A stretch of 64,000 bases of DNA, from assembly GCF_027172205.1 (NCBI RefSeq), contig NC_070614.1, positions 39,996,001 through 40,060,000 on the forward strand. Reading direction: 5' to 3'. A program made the translations under genes and the position numbers. Shown one piece after another: positions 41,030 through 54,419 of the stretch. How positions within the stretch are numbered: the stretch's first letter is position 1; each line of letters opens with the position of its first letter. Source of the stretch: Podarcis raffonei. Lineage: Eukaryota > Chordata > Lepidosauria > Squamata > Lacertidae. Below the pieces are notes generated by a model. The model had not been told where the DNA came from and searched no databases. It saw only the letters and a program-made list of their open reading frames with translations.

Positions 41030-41360
41030 CTATCTGCACTTGTCTTTTAAGTACTATGGTGATATCACTTCAAAGAGTCCTCTCTTCTCCTCAAAGGATC
41101 CTGTAGTTTGTTCACCGTATTAAGAGTTGTTAGAAGACCCCTATTCCCCTCACAGAGCTACAATTCCCACAGTCCCCTGGGAAAAGGGGTTGGTCATTAA
41201 ACCACTATGGGAATTGTAGCTCTGTGAGGGGAATAGGGACCTCTTAAAAATTCTCAGTATCCTTATCAGACTACAAGTTCCAGAATTCTTTGTGAGGAAG
41301 ACATGACTTTTTAAAGCTGTATGGCACTGCTTTAAACGTATAGTTCAGATGGAGCCAAAG
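41030..41360. mobile_element. Hairpin MITE with 31-bp perfect arms
   Basis: Perfect inverted arms at 41139-41169 and 41208-41238 (core CTCACAGAGCTACAATTCCC), with a 38-nt spacer. Weaker outer arms end near 'tgatatcacttcaaagagtcc' and 'gctttaaacgtatagttcagatggagcc'. Same family as 17110-17345. Confidence 0.7.
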
Positions 41361-41389
41361 TGACAAGCTGGGTGCTATACAGTTGTGTT

Positions 41390-41620
41390 TGGGCCCAGTG
41401 TTGTTCAACAATAAATGATTTGATGAACGCTGGGGGAGGGGGACGTACTCATTAAATCTGCAGATGACACTAAACTGTGAGAAATAACCAATGCCTTAGA
41501 AGACAGAGATTATCTTGATAGGAAGGAGACCTGGGCCAAAACTCACAGAATGAAATTTCAACAGAGATAAATGTGAAGCTCTGTGTTTAGGCAGGAATTA
41601 AATCAGATTCACAGGTAGCA
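41390..41620 (+). mobile_element. CR1 LINE reverse-transcriptase remnant
   Basis: 'gggcccagtgttgttcaac', 'aaatgatttgatgaacgctggg' and 'aaatctgcagatgacactaaactg' (the ADDTKL box) followed by 'tgaaatttcaacagagataaatg' are hallmarks of the CR1 RT domain. Many changes, old. Confidence 0.75.
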
Positions 41621-41759
41621 CCCGCACACTGCGTGTACCCTTCAGCAAAGAAAACTTTCCCCTACTCCAAGGATGCAGATACTCTAATCCCACCGAAGAC
41701 AGCCCAAACCATCAAAAATCAATGAAGACGCTTGACAAACTGGACTGTCATTTTGTTTT

Positions 41760-44439
41760 GTTAACATTTTTAAACAAAGCAATGAGGGGAAAATCCAGTA
41801 AGAACGAGGCACGAACAAAAAGAAAGACATTATTAACAAGGAGGACATTAAAGAGATGTCAGCTGTAAACTTCCAATTTTCTTCTCTTCCTGATTAGCAG
41901 TGGTGGTAAAAAAAACTAATAAAAAATTAAAAGGCAAGGGGAGAAAATGAATTCCTAATTTTTCCAGTGTCTGTCCCATTAAATAAGAGCACAAGGTCAA
42001 AAAAATAATAACCTCAAGGTTCTGTATACATAATTACAATACTGAAACATATATATAATATATGTGTTATAGAGAAAAGTTATATACAGAAATGAGGATG
42101 GACTAATGGAGCTTTTTCGCTGGCTTGTAGATGGGATCGTGGAGTCTAGAAGCTGCCATTTAGGGCAGGCGTGTTCTGGGAAGCGAGATTCTGAAACAGG
42201 CTCATGATTTTCAAGCTATTCACAACTGCAGAAAAATGTGGCCTAAGGCGGAGAGCGATGCTGCGGAAGGTGAAAGCAGAAGGGGCAACGGGGAGAGTTA
42301 TGAAGATGCACAAGTCCAAAGTTGCCCAAATCCATTCAGTCCACTTCCAACTCAGCCCGACCTCCAAGGCAGCAAGAGTTCTCTCTCCCTGTTGCAGAGA
42401 CCCTTCTTCCCACAACATTTCTAAAATTCTGACCCGCCCAGGCTCTGCTAAGCTACTGTAGATATCAGCATCCCAGGTCTCGGTAAGCTGCATGGAATAA
42501 AAGCCAAGGATCTGACCGGCTGCATTCTGCACCGCTATCAAAGGAAGGCCTAGCTAGCTAATGCCAGTGTGTCGGAACGCTAAAAGGGTTTGTGGTTGCA
42601 TAACGAAAACACATCAAGAAAAATCATTCGAGTTACAGTATTTTAAAGGAACCAATTTGCTTTCCGCTGAGGGACAGAGGAATAAAGCATGCAACTCGGG
42701 GGCATGTACTATATTAACCAACTAAAAGCATTTTAAAACCTGTTTTAAACCGCCGTGCCTCAAATTTTATGAAGGGACTGTGGGGGTTCAAAATATGAAA
42801 GCATTCTCAGCCTGTTCCCCAAATGACAATTCCTTAACCTGACCCTAGGCCAGCCTTCTTCCTGCTGCTGGTCTCTCGATAAATGTTAGGGTACTGTACC
42901 GCCTCTGACTGCCATGCTGGGCTGGGGATCATGGGAGTTTTCATACCAAACACCTGGGAACTTGGGAAAGGGCTCTTCAAGAGAGCCCAGAGAAGTCAAA
43001 ACTAATGGTCCACTGGCTTAAATGTGTTGTGGAGACGCGTCCTTTGTATCCAGCAAATGACCGGTGCTGGGTGTATGCTAATAAAACAAGGGCAAAGATT
43101 TCCAAATATGTTGTTAAAGGACTGATATGGGTACCGGTGCTTGGAGAGGAACAGTGTACAACACAGTCCCGTCCCCCTTGTTGGCAGAAGCTCCCTAGAA
43201 ACCTGGCTGCTTCCCTCACTGTCTGGAGGCAGCAAATGGGAATGTTTGTGCCAGAAGGTAAATACTGAAGGACAAGAAATTGCTGAAGAGCAAAAACCTT
43301 TCTCAAGTGCATATCACCAAAGGGGGAATCTCAACATACGGCCCCCTCTCTGCTCCAATCTCTTTTCTCCTTTCTGCTCAAGAAATCTCAACAGACACAT
43401 ATAGGCACCAACTTTTTTTTTCCTGACCACTGCTAAGAAATCTTTGCATAGGAGCAGCCAAATGGCTGAGTTTCTGGGTAGCAGGGTAGCCAGCTCCCCA
43501 CCCCCAATACACATACACATACACACACTCAGACTCGCATTCACAGAAAGGCTTCCTGTCTCAATTCACGGTATGTGAGGGAGCAATCCAACAGGTTCAG
43601 CTTTCCTCTTTGCTGCAGGCCCATGTGGGCTAAAGCCGCCTTGATTAAATTTCAGGCTGCCATGCGGCTTTCAAAGAACAGAGACACCGCCAGCAAATAA
43701 GGCAACTATTGTAGCCTGTGGGTAACCATGCATGGGGGCCAGGTAGCCAAAGGAAGGAGGGATTTCTTATATGGGAGACAGTCAAGTCTGGGGTGGAGCC
43801 GAGGGAAATATATATATATATAGCAATGTTATGAGGGCCAACCCACAATGGAAGAAACATTTGTTAATATATTGGCGGGAAGACAATACCTTGTTCTCGA
43901 AACCAGCCTCTCTGGGGGTGGTTTTGTAAGCCTGGAGTGGTTAAATAGCTTTAAGGAGAGAGGATTCTATATACAGTACTTGAAATTGGGATGTCAGGAG
44001 TTATTATTATTAATAATATGGTTACCTCCTCGGTTAAGATTCCCAACCTTTCGGTAGGGGAGCGGAGTGATGCAGCTGCTCCTGTCGGTTGCGACAAAAA
44101 CAGCAGTGGGCGGCCATTTTCCGTAGCCACGCAGAGCGCAGCCGCCATCTTGTTTTGGCCCTATTCATTAACGAGAGGGGAAGGGGAGGGGGAAGGGAGC
44201 CACATCCACCTCAGGCACGCAAAGGGAGGTAAAAACATGGACCTCCATTAAATATTCCACTACCCAACCGCGGCCCTAAGTTGTGTGGTTCAGTGCATGG
44301 CAGCTATCCCTCGCCTTGGCACAGCTCCTCCTGCCCTCTGGGTCCCCCTACCACAACAAGTCTCTGGGTGGCAGCCACCACCTTGGTCCTTGGCTGACAG
44401 GAGGGAGTCGTCGGGGCCCGTGTGGCCCCCCAGCCCTAC
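41760..44439 (-). other. TBC1D10B: TBC1D10B 3' flank or 3' UTR
   Basis: This lies directly downstream of the TBC1D10B stop. I found no convincing minus-strand AATAAA, so the transcript end is unknown. ORFs such as 42541-42146 have no recognisable likeness. Confidence 0.35.
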
Positions 44440-45144
44440 TCAAAAGTGTGTGCTTTGTACCACGGACGCCCCTGAGGTTCCCCCCTCCTTCCCCTCCTCA
44501 GCGGGCGGCGGAGGGGCTGACTTGGGTTCCTTTTTCCTCAGCGACAACTTCCTCTCCTTCTTTAGCTTGGCCTCCTCTTTGGCTCGCTCCCTCTGCTGCT
44601 TCTTCTCCCGCTCCTTCTCCTGCTTCTCCCGTTCCTTCTGCAGCTTCCGCTCGCGCTCCTTCTCCTGCTTTTGCCGCTCCTTCTCCAGCTTCTCCTGCCT
44701 CTCGCGCTCCTTCTCTTTCCGCCTCTCCTCCTTGCTGCTGCCGCCCGCTTTCCTGGGGGGCCCTCCGAGCGGCATGTTGTTCCCGGTCGGGGACGGCAAG
44801 GCCGGGTGGAGGCCTTCGGACACCACCACCTGGCTCTGGGCGGCGGGAGGAGCCGGAGTGGGGACAGCCGACACAGCCAAGGAGCCCACCGTGTGTGCTG
44901 GGGAGAAGGAGGGGCCGCCAGTACTGCCAATGGCAACCCTCTGCCGCAGGCCGGTGAGGCTCAAAAGGCTGGCGCTGGCGCTCAAGGGCGGGTTCATGCG
45001 GTGGCTTTCCTCGTGGATGGCCCGCGAGCCATGCAACCGGCGGGAGGGCTTGTACTGGAGCTCTCCCCGCGTCTCCCGCCATTTCTTCAGCTGCGTGGCG
45101 TTCTCCCGCTCCACAAGGGCTTCCGTCACCGGGAGGTTAATCAC
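44440..45144 (-). CDS. TBC1D10B: TBC1D10B coding exon 9
   Basis: 705 nt encoding [20 protein letters not shown], the [12 protein letters not shown] block, a low-complexity region, the K/E-rich coiled coil and the stop. The acceptor is TGCCCAG. Confidence 0.96.
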   Translation of the reverse strand: MINLPVTEALVERENATQLKKWRETRGELQYKPSRRLHGSRAIHEESHRMNPPLSASASLLSLTGLRQRVAIGSTGGPSFSPAHTVGSLAVSAVPTPAPPAAQSQVVVSEGLHPALPSPTGNNMPLGGPPRKAGGSSKEERRKEKERERQEKLEKERQKQEKERERKLQKEREKQEKEREKKQQRERAKEEAKLKKERKLSLRKKEPKSAPPPPAEEGKEGGTSGASVVQSTHF

Positions 45145-48100
45145 CTGGGCAAGGGGCGGATGGGAGACGGACAAAAGAAGCACAAGAGGAATAGCCACGT
45201 GGCATCTTTCACCAATGTCCGCCACAATTCCACCCCGTCTCAGCAGCCCCCTCGTATGTGTAACATCTCCCGGCCCACATAAAACAAAGGCAATGCCAGG
45301 GCAAGGCTACGTCACAGCTGCAATGGAAACCACTTGCCATGTGGAGTTCCTGGTTTCTTCCCTCTGTGGTTTCTCTCTCTTTCAAATCAGCCTGGGCAAG
45401 CAGAGGAAGGCTGCTTAATCTTTTCCGCTATGGTCCAATCAACTTCCGCCATGCCACCTTATAATCTGCATTTGGGGGAATACCAGGATCCGGGACTTCA
45501 CCCACGTGCAGGCGAAAAAGGGCCTGGTGGAGGGCGATTAGGTACTGACAAACACGAAGGGGAAGGGTTAGGCAGAACCTCCCCATTTGCCCTTCCTCCA
45601 CTCCCAACTCACAGCCTGCCCAGGCAGATTTTGGTTGTGTGGGAAAAAAGAAAATCAAAACCATTTTAAAAGTTGAGGGAAAAGCAGCCTCCCCCCCCCA
45701 AAAAAATCTGAACTCCATGTAATTTGTCACTGGAAGCATGTGATTAGCAGATTTCTTAAAGCACTTTCCACCAAATCTGGAGACAGTCTATTTTTATGAG
45801 CTCATTTAAGATCCCTTCCTCAGTTATCTTACGTTAGGATTTTGATTGCATTTGTATCTTCAGTTCATGTCTATTTGAATAAATATGGACATTGTGGATC
45901 GTCCCTTCTTTAAATCTGATATCCCTTTGATAATTTGCATTCTCTACACCAGAGGAGGGCAGATTTGCAGATCATCTAGAAATCAAACAATTGACCCCAA
46001 TCTGCCTTCCCCTGCCCTGTGCATCCTGACTACTTTCCCAACTGGCTTTCTGCCTTACGGATATCATGCAGTAACTCATCCTTGGTGCAGAATCCAAGGC
46101 TCCTTGTTCTCCGCTTAGAACTCTGCCCTTACGACCTGTTTCTCACCTCCTGGACAAGGAAGTTCTCTTGCATGGTATCAACAGGCAGGTTCCTTAGTTT
46201 CTCCATCGTCTCGTACATGCCTTGGCAGGAGCGCAGCTTGTCTACTGAGCCCAGCGTGTTCCGGAGCAGCACTAGGCCCACACGGAAGATTATCTTCACC
46301 CCTGCAAGTGGGAGAGAAGGATCACTCAGGGGTTGGGGTGGGGGGAGAGGAAGGAGCTTGACACATCGTATGACAGGCATCCCTAAACTCAGCCCTCCAG
46401 ATGTTTTGGGACTACAATTCCCATCATCCCTGACCACTGGTCCTGTTAGCTGGAGATGATGGGAGTTATAGCCCCAAAACATCTGGAGGGCCGCATTTGG
46501 GGATGCCTGTCGTATGAGGCCAGGAATCCCATCATCCTCTGTGAGATGGAGATAAGCGTTATAAAAAAGGAGGCTACACAAGTCGAGTTTGTAACAACCA
46601 AGTAAGCAAGGGCTCAGGAGTCACCCTTCTGATTCAATGATGGAAAGGCAGTTCAAAAGAAAAGCCAAAGGAGAGGATCCAATTTATAGCAGAAAATGCC
46701 GTTGTTCTTGTATCTTTCCCTACTGACTGGGTCGGCATAAGCGGGGGGGGGGGGATGCAGAGACTACGTAATCAAGACACCCAAGGCCTGGCAGAGAGAA
46801 AGCGAGTGGGGACCAAGGAAGGAGCCTCACCTTCACAGAAGAACATGTCCCAGACGCGCAGTACAGAGCACCAGGGCAAGGTCCGGGAGAAGATGCACAT
46901 GAACCACTCCGTCATGTACAAGATGGGGTCGACCTTGTACCTTTTCAGGTGGCGGTAGGCAATGGGAGACGCTCGCCGCAGCAGGGCAAAGAAGATCTCC
47001 CCGTCCAGCTGAATCGCCTCCTGCGCAGGAAGCACAAGAAACCTCTGGGATGAGAGGAGCACTGGGAGGAAGGGGAATCACCAACCCTGTATTTCCCCTC
47101 CCCACTACTTTCACCTTTCTCCTTTTAACTGTATCTTGCTGTACCAGCCCAAAGGAGGGCCTGTGGGAGTGGTTGGGTGCAGGAATATCAAGGTGGATAA
47201 AAATAATTGAAAATCATGGGGTTTTTTTATTTAAATTGGATTTTTTAAATTGGATTTTTTAAATTTAAATTGGATTTTTAAAATTAATTGCTTTTGGAGG
47301 AAAAATCTTTCTAAAGATAGTTTTCTATTTAAGTTACATTAGAGTCCAAAGGCTATTCATCAGGCAATAAGGATTTGTTTTAAGTTTTTCATGCGTGCTA
47401 AAACTCAGTCTAAGGTGTGTGGTTTTTTAAAAAAAAAATGTTTAACCACATCAGTTAACAAACATGGATACTTATGCTATAATGTTATTGTTTAGTTAAA
47501 AAAAATGTTTAAATTGTTATTAAGGAAAAGATTTTCTTCTTCTAATAAAGTGCAGCAGAAAAGTTGTCCAAATATAAACAGTTAATTTGTTAAACCTCAC
47601 AATAATTTCATAATTATCTGTCAACGTATTTCTAATAGTATAACCAAATCAGTAATTTTTGATATAACTGTAAAAACTACTCTGAAAATTTATTATTCCA
47701 AAAATGAAACCTTCATCTGGTTGTAAATATTAAGATCATACCAGCAAGAATGAGTCTTTCTGTAAAAAAAATATGATTTAAATCAAGTCTTACTAACTAG
47801 TGATTTAAATCGTGCTATAAATCGATTTGACTTAAATCAAATCCACCCTGAGGAATACCAAAGAAGGATGTAAAAGATCCCAGAGTGCTTTATTAAAAGG
47901 TGTAAGGTAAAGGTAAAGGTACCCCTGCCCGTACGGGCCAGTCTTGCCAGACTCTAGGGTTGTGCGCCCATCTCACTCAAGAGGCCGGGGGCCAGCGCTG
48001 TCTGCAGACACTTCCGGGTCACGTGGCCAGTGTGACAATGCTGCATCTGGCGAGCCAGCGCAGCACACGGAAACGCCGTTTACCTTCCCGCCAGTAAGCG

Positions 48101-51100
48101 GTCCCTATTTATCTACTTGCACCCAGGGGTGCTTTCGAACTGCTAGGTTGGCAGGCGCTGGGACCGAGCAACGGGAGCGCACCCCGCCGCGGGGATTCGA
48201 ACCGCCGACCTTTCGATCAGCAAGCCCTAGGCGCTGAGGCTTTTACCCACAGCGCCACCCGTGTCCCTATTAAAAGGTGTAGACTTCAGCAAATCAGCTA
48301 GTCAGGTCTCCCAGCCTTTACAGATGCAGACACGGCAGGAAGGAGATGGCTTGTCCACACCCAAGCAAAGGTTTATACAACCTTTATACACAAAGCAGCA
48401 TTTGTCACTCTGGCCATGACTTCTCATTGTGGCTCCATCATGGCAAATACCAAAATCTCACAGACAGTTCCCCTTTCTGGGCTCAGAGCCCAGAACCCCA
48501 AGCCCACAGGTAATGAAGCCAATTAGCCTGTATCAAAGCAAACGAATATATATATCTTCTGGTCTATGACCGTAATAAACTTATTCATTCATTCAAACGA
48601 ATATATACGTACAGTGGTGCCTCGCAAGACGAAATTAATTCGTTCCGCAAGTTTTTCGCTGCCGCCCGCCAGCATTTTAAGATCGCCCCGGGACAGCAGA
48701 GAAGTCTCCGCTGTCCCGGGAAGGCAGGCAGGGGGAGCAAAGACTTTTGCCCCCCGCCGGCCTTCAGAAGAGGTCCAGGACCTCTTCTGAAGGCCGGCGG
48801 TGGGCGAAGTCTTTGCTCCCGATGGCCAGCATTTTAAAAGCGGTCCGGGATAGCGGGAAAGCCCTGCTATCCCGGACCGCTTTTAAAATGCTGGCGGTGG
48901 GGAGCAAAGCCTTTCGGCCCCCGCCGGCCTTCCTGGACCTCTTCTGAAGGCCGGCAGGGGGCGAAAGGCTTTGCTCCCCACCGCCAGCATTTAAAAGAGG
49001 TCACCGGAGATTTCCCTATGGGCTTTCTTCTTGTGAAGCAAGCCCATAGGGAAATTCGTCTTGCAGAACGACTCAAAAACGGAAAACTCTTTCGTCTTGC
49101 GAGTTTTTCGTTTTGCGAGGCGTTCGTCTTGCGAGGCACCACTGTATATGAGCTCACTGCTGCTACAACAACTACCAATTATTTGCAGGATTATCTTGAC
49201 TACCAAGATGATGTCTGCAGAGCTTCTGGAACAGTTCACCTTTGATTCAACACACATGGGAGAACAAAGAAGCCAAAAAGCAGCTTGAGAAGCCTGGTTT
49301 CAGACCCTGAAAGTAGTTGTCACTTCTGAGAGCAACAGAGAAATACAGAGGGACAGGAAAGTCAGAGACAGTAACTAGGCAGGCCTGAAGTGGTCCCATG
49401 GACCACAGCTTAAGGCTGCATGGAGCTAGAAGAATTGCCATATTTTTAATGGATAAAGGTTCTGTGACTAATGGCTGTATATAAGGCAGAAATAAAGCTT
49501 CCCCCAGCATGAAACGAACATAGGAAGCTGCCTTTAAGTGAGCCCACCTGGCTTAGTACTGCCTACAGTAGGTTGCCAAGATTCAAGAAGGGGTCCCTCC
49601 CAGACCCACCTGGAGACACCAGGGGATTATACCTGGGACCTTCTGCTAGCAAAGAAGGTGTTCTACCACCAAGCCAGGGCCCTTCACCTGTTGATTTTTG
49701 CCTGCTTGGCAGTTGCTTAAAGGCACAGTCTCTGTCCATATAAAACAGGGATGGGGAATCTGTCCCCCCCCCCGATGCTGTTGGAGATCCAGTTCCCATC
49801 AGCACCAGTCAACATGGCCAGTGGTCAGGAGAGATGGGAGATGTGGCCCAACAACAAGCTAGAGTGCCTGGGGTTAGTCACCCCTGCTCCAGTGGGATGG
49901 GGTAACAAAAGACTCAAGACATACAGTTAGCCACTGATTCCTCTTTAGCTCTGCTGTTCATATGAAAGGTTGGCTTTATTTAATTCACTTTTAACTCTCT
50001 TTCACCCTGATATTTTTTCCACCGTGGGCCCACTTTTAAGCAGTCACCTGGTTTAAAGAATGTGTTGCTTAATTGCACACATTTTAAAAAAGCAACTATC
50101 CCTGCATATATAAGCAGCTGAATAATAATAATAAAAAAAAAAACAGTTCCAAAAGGGAAAGGGCATCTTTTCTTTATTTCGAGAGGATGCACACACATCA
50201 CGACAGGCAAGATCACAGATGTCGTATTTCCACCACTGAAGAGATCACCTCTTCTAAAACGGCACTTGCTGCCCCGTTATAATTATAATTCAGCCCATTA
50301 TAAGCTGGGAAAATAAGAAGTCGGCGACTTGAGTCCAAGGCGAGCTCACTCTCCGGACCAGTCATCCGTGGTGGCAGGGGGTGGGAGGGCAAGTTCCAGG
50401 TCTGACTGGAGGAAGGATGAAGGGAGAAGTGAAACAGGTTGGAAAACAAACCCTTAAAAAGCTAGTCCGATAAACTGGCCCTAACAGAGAAATGAAAGTG
50501 AGGAAAGAGCAGGCAGGTGTACAATTATGTGTGTCCCTGCTGCTGCTGCTGCTGCTGCTGCATGTTACCAGACTACAAGCCTCCCGTCCTTTCCCAGGAG
50601 GGCAAGTTTCATTCCTCTCCAGAAAAGTAGAGAACAGGAAGATACTGGGCGGTTCTTGTAGGACACTGCTAAGCAGACATTCCAGTGAAGTAGTAGTGGG
50701 GGGAAACATCTATTCATTAGAGTGTTTTTTTTAAGAGTGCAGAAAACATTTCCCCGTAAAGAAGCCCTGTGGAAACGCCTGGGGCCTACTGCCCTTCCTC
50801 ACAGGACCACAGCCGTACTCACCAGTCCAGCGCTGTAATAGCCAGGGAGGTATTTCTCACAGATTTGCACCAGGCACCAGAAAGCTTGCTGAAAAGACAG
50901 AGAAACAGAAACTCTCAACACTGATAATCTGGGCAGTCATACCCTCCTGGCTAAGGCAGTCCTTCCACTAGTTCACTGCCCAATTGCATGCAATAAACCC
51001 CTACTAGTGCATTCAGGAAGGACAGCCCAGAGAGTTACCTCCTCTGTTCTGGCTGCCATATTTCCTTTGCAGTACTGTTCAGGTGGCACACAAGCAACCA

Positions 51101-54100
51101 ACGTCCAAAAAGAAGAACAAAGAAAGCTGCATTATATTGGGTCAGGCCATTGGTCTATCTAGCACAGCATTATCTACGCTGACCGGCAGTGGCTCTGCAT
51201 GGCTTCAGGAAGGGAATATTTCCCAGGCCTACCTTGAGGAGTCAAGGATTGAACCTGCGACCTTCTGCCTGCAAAGCAGATGCTCTGCTGCTGAGCTACA
51301 GCCCTTGACTTCCACTGGAGTTGAAGAAGCAAGGCACCACCGATGGATTGCTGTGGGCCTTATAAATTCTGAAATACCATGGCTGTATTTCTACGTTGGG
51401 AAAGTGTTTGCAGGTAAGGGTGTTGACAACTGGCCTGAGACTAAGTAACAGGGCTGAAAAGTGGCAGGTTGCCAGAGAGAGAGAGAGGGTTAAGGAGAGA
51501 GTGCCCAACAGACTCTTATCTCCTGGTAGACATGCCTTGAGGGCCCGTGCGCAGTCATAAAGATTGCTGCAAGACTAGAGTTTGAGTTTGGAGGCTCTGA
51601 GACATCTGTTTGGTTTGGTGATTAGAGTGCTGCACAAGGACCTGGGAGACCAGGGTTGAAATCCCCACTCAGCCGGGTGACCTCGGCCTGGCAGTCATCA
51701 GCTCTCGGCCTAGCCTACTTGTTGTGAGGATAAAATGAGGAGTCGGGGGAAGCCTGCCCATCAGCTTGAGCTCCTTGGGGAAAAGAAGGGATGTGTGTGT
51801 AATAATCAAGACAAGCCTCTGGTCTGACCCAGCAGGGCTCTTCTTAGGTGTCTCTGAGAGCATGGAGCAAGGTGCCGGCTCCCCCTGCCTACTGCTTCAG
51901 CAGCACAAAGGACAGTTTCTAGCAGAGAAGGAACCACTGGGTAGGCCTGGTGTAAAAGACCCTCTCCTTACCAACACCAAGACCCCAAGAGTTTTGGAGT
52001 CAGGATGCTCTCCCCCCTTCCACTTTTCCTGCTGAAGATTCTTCCCAGCATATACAAACTTTGGCTCCTCCCCAGACCTCAGCCGCCACATCCCATCCTT
52101 TTCTTTTTCAGAGAACCCACATTCTCAAGGTGTCCGCTGTCCCTCCCTCTGCCACACAGTGTCATGAAGTAGCTCCTCACCTCTGCAGGCATATGCATCA
52201 GCAAAACCGCGGCCACGGGTGCCTGTGCCTGGCAGTAGCCTTCTTCTGGCCGGTAGATGGTGTAGGCCTTCAGAATGCGGTAGAGGTCCTGCTGCCTGTG
52301 ACGGAAGAGAAGGGTGAGGACCAGGGATCCAGAACCCCTCTCCTAGCCTTGAAGGGGCAATCAGATTCAAAATGGGACCCAGCAGGCTCAGGGAAGGGTT
52401 GGAAGGTGTGACGTAGGTCTTTGGCCTCTAGGCAGTGCCATTTCTAACCCAAGACTAGACCGCAGATAAGGGCTGGGCCTCCAATGGAGGCTCAAGGTTT
52501 CCAAAGCACAGGCTGTAATGGTCCTGGGGCAGGCAAAAGAGAGGTGGGAGTCATGAGCGTCTGACTACCAATAGGCTGTGCTACTTCAGGTGGGAGATGG
52601 AAGGGATGCAGGAGAAGGATGAATGCTGGAACCTGAGTGAGTGCTGACAGTCTTTCCCAACCTGGTGGGCTACAACTCCCATCATCCGCACCCAGCACAA
52701 GGAGCTGGAGAGGAAGGGATGAAGGCGCCTTAGAGGGCAAATTCTTCAAGTACACGGGGTGGAAGCACAATCCTAAGAGTCGGAGGTGCACAAGAGAAGC
52801 ATGGAGACCTCCCAACCTTAGATGACACTCCTTTTGGCCACTGTAGCAAAACCATTCCCTGCCACCCGTCTTCCGTTCTCTCACCCGTGGCCTCCCCGAG
52901 CTGCAAACATCTCGTGGAAAGGGAATTGCCTGTGCAGGTCTTTTTCAATCACATCTAGCCATTTGGGATCTCCAGGCTGGCGCTCCAATTCCTAAGAAAA
53001 AAGCAGACAAGAAACAAAACAAAACAAAATGGAGAGGGAGAAAGGCTGAAAACTTGTTCTCTCTTCTTTTCCCAGCAGAGAGCCTGACGTCACCCTCCCA
53101 TCAGCATAGCAGCCAAGACAAGGTATTTGGAAATACCTCAAATTTCCCTGGATTTTGATCCAGAAGCTCCTTGCTGTTTGAGAGGAGTTGCCATGCTTTG
53201 GCACGGAGAGAAGAAGGGATCCCCTTCCGGCAGCGCAATTTCACCTGCAAATGAGATGGAGGAATTAATAAATTCAATAAGAAAGGGAAGCTCAGATCCC
53301 AGCTGGAGTCTTTCCCTCTACACAGTCGGGAAGGTGGTACTCAGAAGCTGATCTCTGCTTACCTTTTGGAATCTGCGTGACAGCCATTTGTCCCAGTGGG
53401 AAAACATGTCCAGCCATTTGAGTTCCCTCTGCCTGGCCACATCCACTGGAATGGCGCTTTCACTGCAGGGAAAGAAGAAGAAGAAGAAAGGATAAGGAAG
53501 CAGATACTGAGCTAAGGAGAAAAAGGTTGTCAGTTCTACTCAGTGCCAAGTGAGTTTCAACCATGCTTATTATGCTCATTTTGCAAGAAGTACACAACAT
53601 TCATGGAAAGAGCTAAAGGGCTATGCAATATACTGGTACCCTCAGCCTCTTGGCCAGCTTCTGAACTTTCAAAAGGACACAACTACAAATTCCTTTTTTG
53701 AAAAATGCAGATTATGCAGCTGCACTGGGGAGGTGGGACCACTGGGACGGTACCAAACTCCCCCAGCCCAGTGTCCTTCTCTTGCTCCCCAGCTTCATGG
53801 TCCCTGAGAGTCCCCCTCTTCCAGACCCTTTTAGGAAAAGGGATTGGCAGGATAAGCCCTCTAGGCAGGTAACAAACACTTTCCGAGCCAGGCACCCTCT
53901 ACTTGCTACCCTGAACATACCATCTTTGTAATTTCTACTCAACACATGGGAAAATCCTAGACTGAGCTTTTGTTCCATCAAACTCATTGCTCTTGGTTTG
54001 TGGCCACCAAGGAGATTGTGGGAGGGCATTGAGAAATGGAGCAGTTTCCTCCTGCGTAACCTGAGAAAATGTTACAGGGTAAGGTTCCAGTCAGAGTGTC

Positions 54101-54375
54101 TGTGGTTTCCCACTATCCATTCCTGCCTCCGGGCTCACCAACCGTGTACTACATGACTACAAGTACATGCAAGATTCATAATGTATTCAGCTTTCCTCGC
54201 TCCTCCCCCACAAAAGAAAACTTCAAAGAGTATTCGGGGATAACTCTGATAAGCATGAATGAAAGTAAGAAGCCCTTCAGCTAGTCGTGATGTGATTCAC
54301 AATTAGCTGGGCAGTGGGCAACAGGCAATTCAAGCTTGTCCTTTTTTAAAAAATAAATTTTCAAAATACAAACAC

Positions 54376-54419
<44 letters not shown>

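Noticed and set aside
42146-42541. 131-codon minus-strand ORF downstream of TBC1D10B
   Set aside because: No recognisable motif. Probably 3' UTR or flank of TBC1D10B.
44283-45418. Plus-strand ORFs of 224, 377 and 203 codons
   Set aside because: They are antisense shadows of the Lys/Glu-rich TBC1D10B exon 9. The Ser/Phe/Cys-rich repeats are the reverse complement of K/E codons.
48612-49144. CRISPR-like array
   Set aside because: The repeated blocks are inverted pairs inside a TA-flanked MITE, not direct repeats with unique spacers, and the genome is eukaryotic.
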